From NCBI GenBank assembly GCA_023254735.1, contig JALRKV010000056.1, positions 1 to 64,000 on the forward strand: 64,000 nucleotides of DNA. The letters are read 5' to 3'. A model generated the notes under the pieces. The model made no database searches and had not been told where the DNA came from. It worked only from the letters and a program-made list of their open reading frames with translations. This DNA comes from Pseudomonadales bacterium (GTDB lineage Bacteria > Pseudomonadota > Gammaproteobacteria > Pseudomonadales > Pseudohongiellaceae). Every line of letters begins with the position of its first letter. Positions within the stretch are counted from its first letter, which is position 1. The translations under genes were made by a program, and so were the position numbers. Shown piece by piece: positions 34,098 through 43,765 of the stretch.

Positions 34098-35459
34098 CTA
34101 GGCAGCGCGAGCAGCGGCAGTCGCCGCGGCTTTGGCGGTAACACTTGCGTCGAGTCCGCGGAGTGTCTTGCTCAGAAAATAGAATAAGCCCACCACGATC
34201 ACGAGTAGCACACAGGCGCCAAGAATTGAGTTAGCCGCGCCAACACGATCCGCTGCCAGCGCCATAGGAAATACCCCAATTGGGGTGAGTGCATACGACA
34301 GCATCATAAAACTACTCATTCGACCGCGGACGTTGTCGTCGACGAGAAGCTGGATGGCTGCATTGTTAACAGTCTGACTCGCACTCATGCACATGTTAGC
34401 CAATAACAAAGGCAACAAAGCAATATAGAAGTTGCTGGTCACGACGAAGATTGCGAGAAATACGCCAAACGCTACCGTGCTCCAGAGCATCAATTTTACC
34501 CGCCGCGGCGAGTCGCCTCGTTTGATAATCCAGACCGAGCCGAGAAGACCACCAACTCCCCCAACCGCCATCAGCGTACCCATTCCACTCTCGCCGACGC
34601 CCCAAGCCTGCTCGGCGAGCATGACGAGAATGCTTTGAAATGGCATAGCAAGAAACATGGGGACTAATCCGAACAGCAGGCAGAGTAGGACGGGACGGTT
34701 AGTTCGGATATAGCTAAAGCCCTGTTTGATGTCGTCGAACAAGCCTTTCTTGACATCGCTCTCACTGCCCGAGCGACTTCGCCCGACGCCAAACATGCAA
34801 AGCACTGCCGAGGAATAAAGCACGATTGAGAGCATGTAGGCGCCCTTATAATCGAACTGCGCGACGATGACGCCCATGAGTGCCGGCCCAAACACCCGGC
34901 TCAGATTCATCACACCGCCGGCATAGGCCATCGCGCTCTGAAGCTTATCGGGTCCAACGACTGTTGCAGTTATTGCCATGCGGGCGGGCATGATGAACGG
35001 AAACGCGCAGCCAGCGACAAATGCGGTACACAGCAAATGCCAGAATTCCAAGTAGCCGGTTAGCATGAGCGTAAGAATGAAGATTTCGTTACTCACAATA
35101 AGCGACTGGCCCACTAAAACTAGCTGCCGGCGCTCTACACGATCGGTTATCGCACCGCCGACTATCGAGGCAAAAACCATAGGGATCGCCACGACGAGAT
35201 TGATATAGGCGAGCGAAGTTGCCGACCCAGTAAGATCCCAAGCAAGCAATGTCCGGGTTAGCATCTGCCCGTTCATTGCGAGAAAAAAGGTCGCATTACC
35301 GAGGAAAAGCCAGCGGAACTGCGCGATGGAGAAAACGGCAAACGGGCTTTTGCTTGATTCAGCGTCCGCAGGTGCCGAGCGTGGCTCTGCGTGGTCTTGT
35401 TGGCTGTCAGTCGGGGTATTAATTGATGTCACTCCTTCGTGAGCGCGAAGTATAACCAC
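34098..35459 (-). CDS. MFS transporter, EntS/MFS_3-like
   Basis: A transporter of up to 453 residues with about twelve helices, resembling the MFS_3 group of exporters (GAITDRVERRQLVLVGQ in loop 2-3). Such proteins export siderophores or drugs; the substrate here is unknown. The start is doubtful: the frame opens with GTG at 35459, but the only strong ribosome site (GAAGGAG) sits inside it, 8 bases before an ATT codon (codon 13), so an unusual ATT start is possible. Confidence 0.85.
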   Translation of the reverse strand: MVILRAHEGVTSINTPTDSQQDHAEPRSAPADAESSKSPFAVFSIAQFRWLFLGNATFFLAMNGQMLTRTLLAWDLTGSATSLAYINLVVAIPMVFASIVGGAITDRVERRQLVLVGQSLIVSNEIFILTLMLTGYLEFWHLLCTAFVAGCAFPFIMPARMAITATVVGPDKLQSAMAYAGGVMNLSRVFGPALMGVIVAQFDYKGAYMLSIVLYSSAVLCMFGVGRSRSGSESDVKKGLFDDIKQGFSYIRTNRPVLLCLLFGLVPMFLAMPFQSILVMLAEQAWGVGESGMGTLMAVGGVGGLLGSVWIIKRGDSPRRVKLMLWSTVAFGVFLAIFVVTSNFYIALLPLLLANMCMSASQTVNNAAIQLLVDDNVRGRMSSFMMLSYALTPIGVFPMALAADRVGAANSILGACVLLVIVVGLFYFLSKTLRGLDASVTAKAAATAAARAA

Positions 35460-35646
35460 CCGTTGGATTATTACTAGGTTAGCGGGCGATCTGTCGCCAA
35501 TTGTCGTGATTCCCCGTCACTATTCGTACCAATTAGGGGCTTGCGTGTGAAAATCAGATTGCTTATTCTCAGTGGGCTAAAGCTGCCCTCAAAAAAGCCT
35601 TCATTCTGTTTTCACGAGCTGCTGCACACCGATCAGGCTAAGTTCG

Positions 35647-35742
35647 CTCAAGGGCAACTCAAGGGTAAAGGCCTCTAAGCACAGCATGCACACACATAAA
35701 CAAAATTAAGCACACGCAGCTAAATTCAGAAAACATTCAGAA
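35647..35742 (+). promoter_or_regulatory. upstream region of the PQQ dehydrogenase with 11-bp direct repeats
   Basis: CTCAAGGGCAA and CTCAAGGGTAA are adjacent 11-base copies (35647-35668). Further down ATTCAGA recurs at 35724 and 35735, again 11 bases apart. An 11-base phase places both copies on one DNA face, as for tandem regulator sites. The rest of the 323-base gap (35460-35782) shows nothing clear. Confidence 0.4.
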
Positions 35743-35782
35743 TATTTAAAAAGACCAAAATTAAGAGATGGGAGAGTCAGAA

Positions 35783-37708
35783 ATGATGACCAGTAAGCGG
35801 TTGATTACTTCATTCATGGTAAGCGCAGGTCTACTAGTCGGCAGTGCTGGCGCAACAGCACAGTCAGGAACCGACATCTACGCAGGAGACTGGCCAGATT
35901 ATCATGGTAATAAAGAGTCTCAGCGCTACTCTCCCCTAGATCAAATAAATGCCGATAATGTAGGCTCACTAGAGATCGCTTGGCGCTTCTCTACCGCAAA
36001 TTACGGGCCGACTCCCGAATCAAACAGCACCTCGACCCCGCTAGAAATAGATGGCGTGCTCTATGCTACCGTCGGTGCGACGCGAAACGTTGTCGCACTC
36101 GATGCAACCACTGGCCAAGTACTTTGGCTCTGGCGCCCGCAAGAAGGCGCACGGTTTGATAAAGCGCCACGCAAAGGCTCGGGCCGAGGACTGTCGTATT
36201 ATCGCAACGGCGACGAGCGTCGAATCATCTTAGTAACGCCCGGTTTCTTCCTAGTCTCGCTCGATGCGGAAACTGGCATCCCTGACCCCTCCTTCGGCGA
36301 CAACGGCCGAGTCGACATGTTCGAAGGTCTCCGCCTTGCCGAAAATCGGGACGATATCGATATCGGCTCGTCGATGCCCCCGCTGGTGATGAACGATGTT
36401 GTCGTTGTCGGGCCAGCTCACCGCGTCAGCATGCGCCCCCCTTCGAAGGAAAACGTAAAGGGTGATGTCCGAGGCTATTCTGCGAAAACAGGCGAGCATC
36501 TCTGGACCTTCCGCACCATTCCACAGCGCGGCGATGTCGGCTACGAAACCTGGATGAACGACGGCGCCGAAATTAGCGGCAACGCCGGCGTTTGGGCGCC
36601 GCTGTCGGGCGACGCCGAACTGGGCCTAGTCTATCTTCCGGTCGAATCCGCCACGGGTGACCGCTACGGCGCCGATCGTCCGGGCAACAACCTCTTTGCG
36701 AATAGCCTCGTTGCGCTCGATATCGCCACCGGTGAACGCAAATGGCATTACCAGATCATCCATCACGACATTTGGGACTGGGATAACCCCTCGGCGCCAA
36801 TTCTTGCTGATTTACCTAACGGCAAGAAAGTGATCATGCAGGTAACCAAACAGTCTTACGTGTACACCTTCGACCGCGAAAATGGCGAGCCCATCTGGCC
36901 TATCGAAGAGCTTCCAGTGCCGGCGGGCGACGTCCCTGGGGAGTGGTATTCGCCCACTCAGCCTTTCCCAACTAAACCAGCTGGCTTTGACCGACAGGGC
37001 TTAACCGAAGATGACCTGATCGACTTCACACCTGAGCTTCGCGAGAAGGCATTGCTAGCTGTAGCTGATTTCCGCCTTAGCCCGAGCCTCTACTCGCCGC
37101 CCTCACTCAAAGATGCCCCCGACGGCACTAAGGGTACACTGAGCCTTCCTTCGGCAACCGGTGGTGCCAACTGGGAGGGCAGCGCGATTGACCCAGAAAC
37201 GGGCATGCTCTACATCCCTTCTCGCACCACTGTCTCCGTTCTCTCTGTAGAGAAGGACGAGGATTCCGACGTGGCATTTAGCCAGTCCTACGGTGTGCGC
37301 GTCCCCCGCGTAAATGGCTTGCCCATTGTAAAGCCGCCGTATGGCCGAATCACCGCGATCGATATGAACACGGGGGACCACGCTTGGATGATTGCCAATG
37401 CCGACACTCCGGAGCGCATTGCCAACAATCCCGCGCTTGCAGGCGTTGATCTTCCTCGCACGGGCATAGAAACCAAGTCCGGCATCCTCCTGACGAAGAC
37501 ACTGCTGTTCGCAGGCGAGGGCGTTGGCGGAGGGCCTACCCTGCGCGCCCACGACAAGATGACCGGTGAGATAATCGCTGAAATCGAATTACCCAACGCG
37601 CAAACAGGCGTGCCAATGACCTACGAGCACAATGGCAAGCAGTATCTGGTCATGGTCGTAAGCGGCGGCGGCACAGCAGCGGAAATCGTTGCCTACGCAT
37701 TGCCCTAA
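35783..37708 (+). CDS. PQQ-dependent dehydrogenase (eight-bladed propeller)
   Basis: A 641-residue exported quinoprotein of the glucose/alcohol dehydrogenase type. A signal peptide ends near GATAQ; the propeller starts with DWPDYHGNKESQRYSPLDQIN. The HHDIWDWDNPSAP block contains the catalytic-type aspartate. There is no heme motif, so electrons must go to a separate carrier. GGGAG lies 8 bases before the ATG at 35783 (a second ATG follows at once); the ATG at 35768 overlaps this site. Two YceI genes follow. It is about as long as the PQQ part of the enzyme at 39.5 kb and clearly its paralogue. Confidence 0.92.
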   Translation: MMTSKRLITSFMVSAGLLVGSAGATAQSGTDIYAGDWPDYHGNKESQRYSPLDQINADNVGSLEIAWRFSTANYGPTPESNSTSTPLEIDGVLYATVGATRNVVALDATTGQVLWLWRPQEGARFDKAPRKGSGRGLSYYRNGDERRIILVTPGFFLVSLDAETGIPDPSFGDNGRVDMFEGLRLAENRDDIDIGSSMPPLVMNDVVVVGPAHRVSMRPPSKENVKGDVRGYSAKTGEHLWTFRTIPQRGDVGYETWMNDGAEISGNAGVWAPLSGDAELGLVYLPVESATGDRYGADRPGNNLFANSLVALDIATGERKWHYQIIHHDIWDWDNPSAPILADLPNGKKVIMQVTKQSYVYTFDRENGEPIWPIEELPVPAGDVPGEWYSPTQPFPTKPAGFDRQGLTEDDLIDFTPELREKALLAVADFRLSPSLYSPPSLKDAPDGTKGTLSLPSATGGANWEGSAIDPETGMLYIPSRTTVSVLSVEKDEDSDVAFSQSYGVRVPRVNGLPIVKPPYGRITAIDMNTGDHAWMIANADTPERIANNPALAGVDLPRTGIETKSGILLTKTLLFAGEGVGGGPTLRAHDKMTGEIIAEIELPNAQTGVPMTYEHNGKQYLVMVVSGGGTAAEIVAYALP

Positions 37709-37775
37709 CGGCTGTCCTCACCGACGACCACAAAAGATTTACCGACTTAAGATTTAACTAGGAGTACACAGGATA

Positions 37776-38351
37776 ATGAAAAGCTTTTTAACCCGCGCCG
37801 TACTAGCACCCGCCATCCTACTCACCGGAATGAGCGTGCAAGCTGCCGACTGGGTCATCGACAAAGCCGATTCGAAGGTGGTATTCAAATGGACCTATTC
37901 TGGGACGCCGTATCAAGGCGAGTTCAGAAATATCTCCGCGACTTTCGACATCGACCCACTCAATCCCACCGAGTGCAAATTTGACGTCACCATTCCAATC
38001 ATCGATATGGTGATCGACGATGCAGAAACTATGGATTATCTCCTCGACTTAGAATTGTTCGACGTCGACCAGTTTCCGGAGGCAACGTTTAAAGCAGAGA
38101 AATGCAGCATAGAAGGCATAGACGCTTTCACATCGGAAGGTACGCTCACCATTCGCGACCAGACGAACCCCATTGCATTCCCCTTTAATCTAAGCGTTGG
38201 CATGGAAGACGGCGGTGTGCGTTTTCATTTGACGAGCGAAGTTACGATCAACCGCCTAGAATACGGCGTTGGCCAGGGCTACTGGGCAAGCACAGCCGCA
38301 ATCCCTAATGAAGTTGTCGTCGAAGTCGACGTGTATGCGGTCAGACAGTAA
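37776..38351 (+). CDS. YceI family periplasmic protein
   Basis: A 191-residue exported lipocalin-like protein of the YceI family, known to bind polyisoprenoids such as ubiquinone precursors. A signal peptide ends near VQAAD, giving the typical mature start DWVIDKADSKVVFKW. TAAGGAGTA-like sequence (ctaggagtacac) precedes the ATG. It lies 67 bases after a PQQ dehydrogenase and may carry a quinone-like electron acceptor for it; this is an inference. Confidence 0.9.
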   Translation: MKSFLTRAVLAPAILLTGMSVQAADWVIDKADSKVVFKWTYSGTPYQGEFRNISATFDIDPLNPTECKFDVTIPIIDMVIDDAETMDYLLDLELFDVDQFPEATFKAEKCSIEGIDAFTSEGTLTIRDQTNPIAFPFNLSVGMEDGGVRFHLTSEVTINRLEYGVGQGYWASTAAIPNEVVVEVDVYAVRQ

Positions 38352-38451
38352 TTAACAGCCGCTCTTTTACATTCTTTACACTCCGTCCCTCTAGTCTAGA
38401 TCTAGGTCTAAACTAGACGGAAGGAATTATCAGACAAAGGCATCTAATACC

Positions 38452-39090
38452 GTGAACAAACTATTCAGCTCGACCGCTCAACGCTTCGTAATCCTGCTTG
38501 CCTTCACCGGCCTGCTCTCGGCATGTGATCGTATTCTCACGCCCGATTTCGAGACAGATATCCAGGAACTAGGGTCAGGTAACTACACGCTCGACCCAGA
38601 CCATGCGACGCTCCTTTTCAAAATCAATCACCTCGGGTTCTCGAGCTTTATCGGACGCTTCAATGACTTCGATGCCGCGCTGGATTTTGACCCCGAAAAC
38701 ATTGGTAATTCGTCGTTAGAAGTTATCGTCGATACTGCGTCAATTGACATTAACAACCCTGAGTTCGCCGAAGAGCTCCGCGGAGCCAGCTGGTTCAATA
38801 CCGAAGCATTCCCTCAGGCTGTGTTCCGAACCACGTCTCTTATTGCGCAAAACGAAAACAACTTCACCTTCGAAGGCGACCTCACTCTGCTGGGTACAAC
38901 TGCACCGATTCAGATCGAAGTCGACTTCCACGGTGGCGGCAGAAATTTCCTCACGCGTAAAAACACGCTAGGATTTTCAGCTAAAGTTGAGTTCCAGCGA
39001 TCTGTCTTTGGCCTCGATAACCTAGTCCCCTTCGGCGTCGGAGACGATATTGAGCTAGAGATCCACGTCGAATTCCAAGAAGCCTCTTAA
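38452..39090 (+). CDS. YceI family lipoprotein
   Basis: A 212-residue YceI-family protein with lipobox LLSAC near residue 25, so membrane-anchored. The mature part begins with GSGNYTLDPDHATLLFKINHLGFS, and FEGDLTLLGTTAPI is the conserved core. It differs from its neighbour in being tethered and longer. The start is a GTG at 38452. A strong terminator follows, ending the PQQ dehydrogenase-YceI-YceI group. Confidence 0.88.
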   Translation: MNKLFSSTAQRFVILLAFTGLLSACDRILTPDFETDIQELGSGNYTLDPDHATLLFKINHLGFSSFIGRFNDFDAALDFDPENIGNSSLEVIVDTASIDINNPEFAEELRGASWFNTEAFPQAVFRTTSLIAQNENNFTFEGDLTLLGTTAPIQIEVDFHGGGRNFLTRKNTLGFSAKVEFQRSVFGLDNLVPFGVGDDIELEIHVEFQEAS

Positions 39091-39097
39091 CTCCGTC

Positions 39098-39123
39098 AAA
39101 GCCCCCGGCCAATCGGGGGCTTT
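39098..39123 (+). terminator. rho-independent terminator
   Basis: AAAGCCCCCG pairs with CGGGGGCTTT around a 6-base loop, directly after the second YceI gene. Confidence 0.9.
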
Positions 39124-39503
39124 ACCGGCCCTCTCACAGCGTTACTGCCACCCGGCTCTCTTTCTCTCCTTCTCTCCTCCCTGAATTCATTCGACTATTT
39201 GTTTGTCAATAAGCCTGTATCGTGGTCGATTGAATGCCCGCATGGGAGTTCGTATGAGAACACGAAAAAGTTCAACGGTTTGTTACGGTGCATTGCTAAA
39301 AATAGGCCAGTTGGGCACACTGGCGCCCGCCGCAAATCACCAGCACCCGCGCATCAGGTTTTCCTCTCAATACTGAGGTAAGACGACTCGCGAGGTTGAT
39401 TGGCATCGAAATCACGCTCGGCATCGTATTGTCCAGGAAGCGTCAGACCAATCCACTGGTTTTATGTCGCATATATGTCCATCTGATGGGTTGCAACCGC
39501 ATT
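39124..39503 (+). promoter_or_regulatory. upstream region of the heme-PQQ dehydrogenase
   Basis: This stretch has a pyrimidine-rich tract around 39155-39182 and no convincing gene. It must carry the promoter of the gene at 39504, but no clear promoter boxes or operator were recognised. Confidence 0.3.
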
Positions 39504-41732
39504 ATGAAAATCACTCCACGCCAGATTCTTGCCACCACCCTCATCTCACTTTCGCTCGCCAGCGGATTTGCGGCAGAAGCCTCTGCGCAGACCGCAAGCG
39601 TGGCGCGCGGCAGCGACCTATTCTCCGCAGAGTGTTCTCGGTGCCACGTGCCTTCGCAGTGGGTTGGCGTGCTCAACAACAGCTGGGTGAACAAAAGCGG
39701 CGAGGAATTATTCACACAGATTCGCGCAACTATGCCCGCCGAGACACCAGGATCACTCAGCGACGATGAATACTATGATGTCACTGCGTTTATCCTTGCC
39801 TCTGCGAATATAACGATCGAGGGCGGCATGATTAGCCATGCGGCGATCAATGCGCTTTCTATTCAGCCAGGCGAATCAGCACCCGCCGCCAGCGCCGCCG
39901 ACAGCACCACGTGGACTCACTTAAACGGGGACGAACGTGCCAACCGCTATGCGCCCCTCGACCAGATCGATGCGAGTAATGCAGCCGATCTCGAGATCGC
40001 ATGGAGCGTCGACACCGGTATTTTTGGGCCACGGCCCGAAACCTACAGTGTGACAACGCCGCTGATGGTTGATGGCAAGCTGTTCGCAACCGCTGGCGCC
40101 ACGCGCAATGTGATTGCCTTGGACGCAGCGACGGGCCAGCTCCTTTGGATGTGGCGCCCGGATGAAGGCAAACGCTTCGATGATGCCCCGCGAAAAGGCT
40201 CAGGAAAAGGCTTAAGCTATTTTGATAATGCCGGCGAAGGCGTCATCTTTACCATGACCCCTGGCTACACACTCGTCGCGCTTCACGCTGCAACGGGTAA
40301 ACCCGTCGAGTCCTTCGGTAAGAATGGGGTTGTCGATCTGCAAGAAGGCTTAAGGTTGGGCCCGGGGCGCGACGATCTCGATATAGGCATCTCGTTCCCT
40401 CCTCTAGTCGTCGATGATGTTGTGATCGCTGGTGCGGCGCATCTGGTCGGCATGCGACCCGTTGCGGCGAGCAATGTGAAGGGCGATATTCGCGGCTTCG
40501 ACGCACGCACAGGCAAATTGCTCTGGACTTTCAAGAGCATTCCCGCAAAAGGCGAGCCTGGCTATGAAACCTGGCTCAACGGCTCCGCTGAATACACTGG
40601 TAACGCCGGTGTGTGGACCTCGATGTCGGCTGATAAAACGCGCGGGGTTGTTTATCTGCCCGTCGAGTCTGCAACAGGCGACCGCTATGGTGCGGACCGC
40701 CTCGGCTCAAACCTCTACGCGAGCTCGACGGTTGCCGTGGACTACCGAACCGGCGAGAAGAAATGGCACTTCCAGAGCACGCATCACGATATTTGGGATT
40801 GGGATACACCTGCCGCGCCGCTCGTAGTCGACCTGCCTAATGGCAAGGAAGCGGTTGTGCAGACTCTCAAGCAGTCACATCTCTTCATGTTCGACCCCGA
40901 CACGGGGAAACCGATTTTTGCTGTAGAGGAGCGCCCCGTTCCCGCGTCAGACACGCCTGATGAAGTCGCGTTCCCCACTCAGCCATTCCCTGTGCTGCCC
41001 GCGCCTTACGATCGTCAGGGCTTTCAGGAAGATGATCTGAACGACATGACGCCTGCAATACTCGAAAAGGCAAAAGAGATCGCATCGAAATACCGCTTCA
41101 GCGAACTCTATACGCCGCCGTCGCTTTATCAGCACCCCGCTGATGGCACCCTTGGAACATTGCATCTGCCGTCGTCAACCGGCGGATCGAACTGGGAAGG
41201 CGCCGCCTATGACCCAGAGACGGGACTACTCTATGTGCCGTCACGAACGGTCACCAGCGTCCTGTCATTGGTCAACGAACCCGAAGCCTCGTCCATTAAA
41301 TATATTCAGGGTGGTGCGCGCACACCAACAATCGATGGGCTGCCGATGGTGAAACCACCCTATGGCCGCATAACCGCCATCGACCTCGTGTCAGGTGAAC
41401 ATGTTTGGCAAAGAGTCAATGGCGACACGCCTGACGAGATAAAGAACCATCCCCTACTGAAGGGCGTCAATTTGCCTCCAACGGGCAAGCCCACGCGCTC
41501 TGGCATGGTATTAACTAAGTCACTGCTATTTTTTGGGGAAGGCCCAGGCGGCTCGCCCCTACTGCACGCCGTAGATAAAGCGACGGGGGCAACCGTTGCC
41601 GAAATCGAACTTCCGGCGAGCGTTACGGGTATGCCGATTACTTACATGCACGAAGGGCGTCAATTTATCGTTATGGCGGTGAGTGACTTCCGAAACCCGG
41701 CCAAACTAGTGGCATTAGCGCTGCCTGAGTAA
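39504..41732 (+). CDS. PQQ-dependent dehydrogenase with N-terminal cytochrome c domain
   Basis: A 742-residue exported quinohemoprotein. A signal peptide ends near ASAQ; a single-heme cytochrome c domain follows (CSRCH at 44-48, distal part to about 110), then a Ser/Ala-rich linker and an eight-bladed PQQ propeller from about 130 with HHDIWDWDTPAAP. Known quinohemoprotein alcohol dehydrogenases usually have the heme at the C-terminus, so the order here is reversed. The ATG at 39504 is chosen because it opens the signal peptide; earlier starts at 39396 and 39486 are possible but lack ribosome sites. Its substrate is unknown. Confidence 0.92.
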   Translation: MKITPRQILATTLISLSLASGFAAEASAQTASVARGSDLFSAECSRCHVPSQWVGVLNNSWVNKSGEELFTQIRATMPAETPGSLSDDEYYDVTAFILASANITIEGGMISHAAINALSIQPGESAPAASAADSTTWTHLNGDERANRYAPLDQIDASNAADLEIAWSVDTGIFGPRPETYSVTTPLMVDGKLFATAGATRNVIALDAATGQLLWMWRPDEGKRFDDAPRKGSGKGLSYFDNAGEGVIFTMTPGYTLVALHAATGKPVESFGKNGVVDLQEGLRLGPGRDDLDIGISFPPLVVDDVVIAGAAHLVGMRPVAASNVKGDIRGFDARTGKLLWTFKSIPAKGEPGYETWLNGSAEYTGNAGVWTSMSADKTRGVVYLPVESATGDRYGADRLGSNLYASSTVAVDYRTGEKKWHFQSTHHDIWDWDTPAAPLVVDLPNGKEAVVQTLKQSHLFMFDPDTGKPIFAVEERPVPASDTPDEVAFPTQPFPVLPAPYDRQGFQEDDLNDMTPAILEKAKEIASKYRFSELYTPPSLYQHPADGTLGTLHLPSSTGGSNWEGAAYDPETGLLYVPSRTVTSVLSLVNEPEASSIKYIQGGARTPTIDGLPMVKPPYGRITAIDLVSGEHVWQRVNGDTPDEIKNHPLLKGVNLPPTGKPTRSGMVLTKSLLFFGEGPGGSPLLHAVDKATGATVAEIELPASVTGMPITYMHEGRQFIVMAVSDFRNPAKLVALALPE

Positions 41733-41814
41733 AGACTCATTCTTAGAAAAATTCGGCAGCACCGGCTCGCTGGTCTATCCTCTACACTAGATAGGACGAC
41801 ACGGAGAGCCCTGT

Positions 41815-42420
41815 ATGATTAACCGCTGCTTTTGGTGTAGCGAAGACGCCGAGTATATCGCCTACCACGACACCGAGTGGGGCATCCCTGTCAGGGACGA
41901 TAGACACCTATTCGAACTACTCTGCCTCGAGGGCCAGCAAGCGGGGCTGAGTTGGCTCGTCGTGCTGCGCAAGCGAGCGCACTATCGCAAGGTGTTTAAA
42001 AATTTCGAGATTGCTCCAGTTTCGCGCATGAAAGACAAGACTCTCGAAGCCTTAGTGTCTGATGCCGGACTCATTCGAAACCGCCTAAAACTGTTTTCCA
42101 TTCGTTCCAATGCGCTTGCCGCACTCGCACTGCAGAAAGAATTCGGCAGCCTCGAATCCTATTTTTGGCGATTTGTAGACAATCATCCTATAGATGGTGG
42201 TGGTCGTCATGCGAGCGCCATTCCCGCGCGCACTGCATTGAGTGATGCGCTGTGTAAGGATTTAAAGAAACGAGGCTTTAAGTTTATCGGCAGCACAATT
42301 TGCTATGCCTTTCTGCAGGCCGGCGGGTTCGTCAATGATCATACGGGGGACTGCTTTCGCTACAGCGAGCAGCGTGAGGCTAACGGCACGCGCTTGGCTG
42401 CGCGCTCGAAGGCGTGCTGA
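41815..42420 (+). CDS. tag: DNA-3-methyladenine glycosylase I
   Basis: A 201-residue base-excision repair enzyme that removes 3-methyladenine. The opening RCFWCSEDAEYIAYHDTEWG carries the first zinc ligands (Cys and His), and HTGDCFRY near the end supplies the other His and Cys. The QQAGLSWLVVLRKR block contains the helix-hairpin region. The length and motifs fit Tag throughout. It stands alone between the PQQ dehydrogenase and a convergent small gene. Confidence 0.95.
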   Translation: MINRCFWCSEDAEYIAYHDTEWGIPVRDDRHLFELLCLEGQQAGLSWLVVLRKRAHYRKVFKNFEIAPVSRMKDKTLEALVSDAGLIRNRLKLFSIRSNALAALALQKEFGSLESYFWRFVDNHPIDGGGRHASAIPARTALSDALCKDLKKRGFKFIGSTICYAFLQAGGFVNDHTGDCFRYSEQREANGTRLAARSKAC

Positions 42421-42450
42421 GTCGCTCTCGCTCGTCTTATTCAGAATGGA

Positions 42451-42930
42451 TTATTCGTCGTCTTCGCGCTGCAGCTTTGCATAAGCAATCGAATTGAGTT
42501 CGTGCGCGCGCTCGCCAAAAACTATTTTGTGCAAGGTATCTTCGAGAACGTCTTGAAACGTGTCTTTATGTAAATACGCTGCGACATCACCATCCGTTGG
42601 ATCCAATGCAATCTGCCGCAGATCCCTTCTGTGATCCTCGGTGATAAGCAAGACGGGTGTTGGATAACGGAACGGACTGCGCCGCTCCTCGTTTCGCAGA
42701 CGAAATAAAAACTGATCCCGGGGCTTTTTGTAACTATTCCAGCCGGTAATCACACAGGCGAGTTTGTTGGTTCCCAGTCCCCAGAACCGATTATATTGTC
42801 TAAGCGCCTCAGTCGCGTTGGCCTCGTTATAGGTATTTATCGAGGTATAAAGCCCTGTTCTGCCAATTAGCGCGGCGCATTCGTCGACAAGAGTGTTGTC
42901 GATATCGTAGAGCAGAATGACTGGTTTCAA
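42451..42930 (-). CDS. hypothetical protein with N-terminal DxDNT motif
   Basis: A 159-residue protein that I do not recognise. It opens with ILLYDIDNTLVDE, which looks like HAD motif I, but the usual downstream HAD motifs are not evident. The second half (PVLLITEDHRRDLRQ, AYLHKDTFQDVLED) faintly recalls a receiver domain. The only start is a TTG at 42930 with a weak ribosome site. It lies 48 bases after the nitroreductase gene and may be the last gene of the SDR-nitroreductase unit. Confidence 0.6.
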   Translation of the reverse strand: MKPVILLYDIDNTLVDECAALIGRTGLYTSINTYNEANATEALRQYNRFWGLGTNKLACVITGWNSYKKPRDQFLFRLRNEERRSPFRYPTPVLLITEDHRRDLRQIALDPTDGDVAAYLHKDTFQDVLEDTLHKIVFGERAHELNSIAYAKLQREDDE

Positions 42931-42978
42931 CTGAGTTATCGCCTTTGCTGCGAGTGAATCGTGTGAACAGTGTGCACC

Positions 42979-43755
42979 CTACGAGCGAAAGACTACGCTC
43001 GCAGAGATTGGCTCGCGTTCGGTCCGCGTTTTATTCGCAGCGACAGCGTTATCTTCGTAGCCAAAACTTAAGCCAAACAGGATCTTTGTGTCATCCTGTA
43101 TATCGAAGGCCTCGCGCACCATGTCCGGGTAATTTCGCATGGTTCCCATCGGGCAACTGTGTAAGCCAAACGCGACCATCGTGAGCATTAGACTCTGTGC
43201 GTACATTCCTACATCTAGGGCGACTGTCGTGCCGAATGCGGGATTCATCCCCAGGAACGCAATATACGGCGCGTCGAAGAACTCGAAATTACGGACGATC
43301 GCCCTCAGCCGACCTTCTTTATCCTCTCTCTCGATGCCCATATTGTTATAGAGTGCCACGGCGCAATCCACTTGGCGCTTGCGATACTCTCCCTCGAACG
43401 TGCCGCGATAGGGGTAGTCTGGATTGGGTTCGACGCGATTAAGGGTGTTTTCCACCATTTGTTTCTTTAACTTATCTTTGAGCGCGCCAGAGGCAACAAA
43501 TACTTTCCAAGGCTGGACGTTGCAGTTAGACGGCGCCATTTGCGCCACTTCGAAAATCCGATTGAGCACGTCGGCCGGCACTTCTTTGTCGAGGTACCCG
43601 CGCACAGAACGGCGCGAATAAATTGCCTCGATGACACTCATGTCTGGGTCTATCTCACTATGACGCTGACTCGTTGGATCCGCATTCTCGAGCGCCTTCA
43701 TGGCATCTATCGAGTCAGCAGTCGCGCTCAATTTCTGGTTTTGGACAATGCTCAT
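42979..43755 (-). CDS. nitroreductase family protein
   Basis: A 258-residue FMN-dependent oxidoreductase. The core begins at about residue 40 with SVIEAIYSRRSVRGYLDKEV and has MAPSNCNVQPWKVFV, both FMN-binding. LMLTMVAFGLHSCPMGT is the typical later block. The first 38 residues are an extra N-terminal stretch. AGGAG precedes the ATG, 10 bases after the upstream SDR gene, so they are co-transcribed. Substrates may be nitro-compounds or quinones; this is not determined. Confidence 0.9.
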   Translation of the reverse strand: MSIVQNQKLSATADSIDAMKALENADPTSQRHSEIDPDMSVIEAIYSRRSVRGYLDKEVPADVLNRIFEVAQMAPSNCNVQPWKVFVASGALKDKLKKQMVENTLNRVEPNPDYPYRGTFEGEYRKRQVDCAVALYNNMGIEREDKEGRLRAIVRNFEFFDAPYIAFLGMNPAFGTTVALDVGMYAQSLMLTMVAFGLHSCPMGTMRNYPDMVREAFDIQDDTKILFGLSFGYEDNAVAANKTRTEREPISASVVFRS

Positions 43756-43765
43756 AGCACCACTC

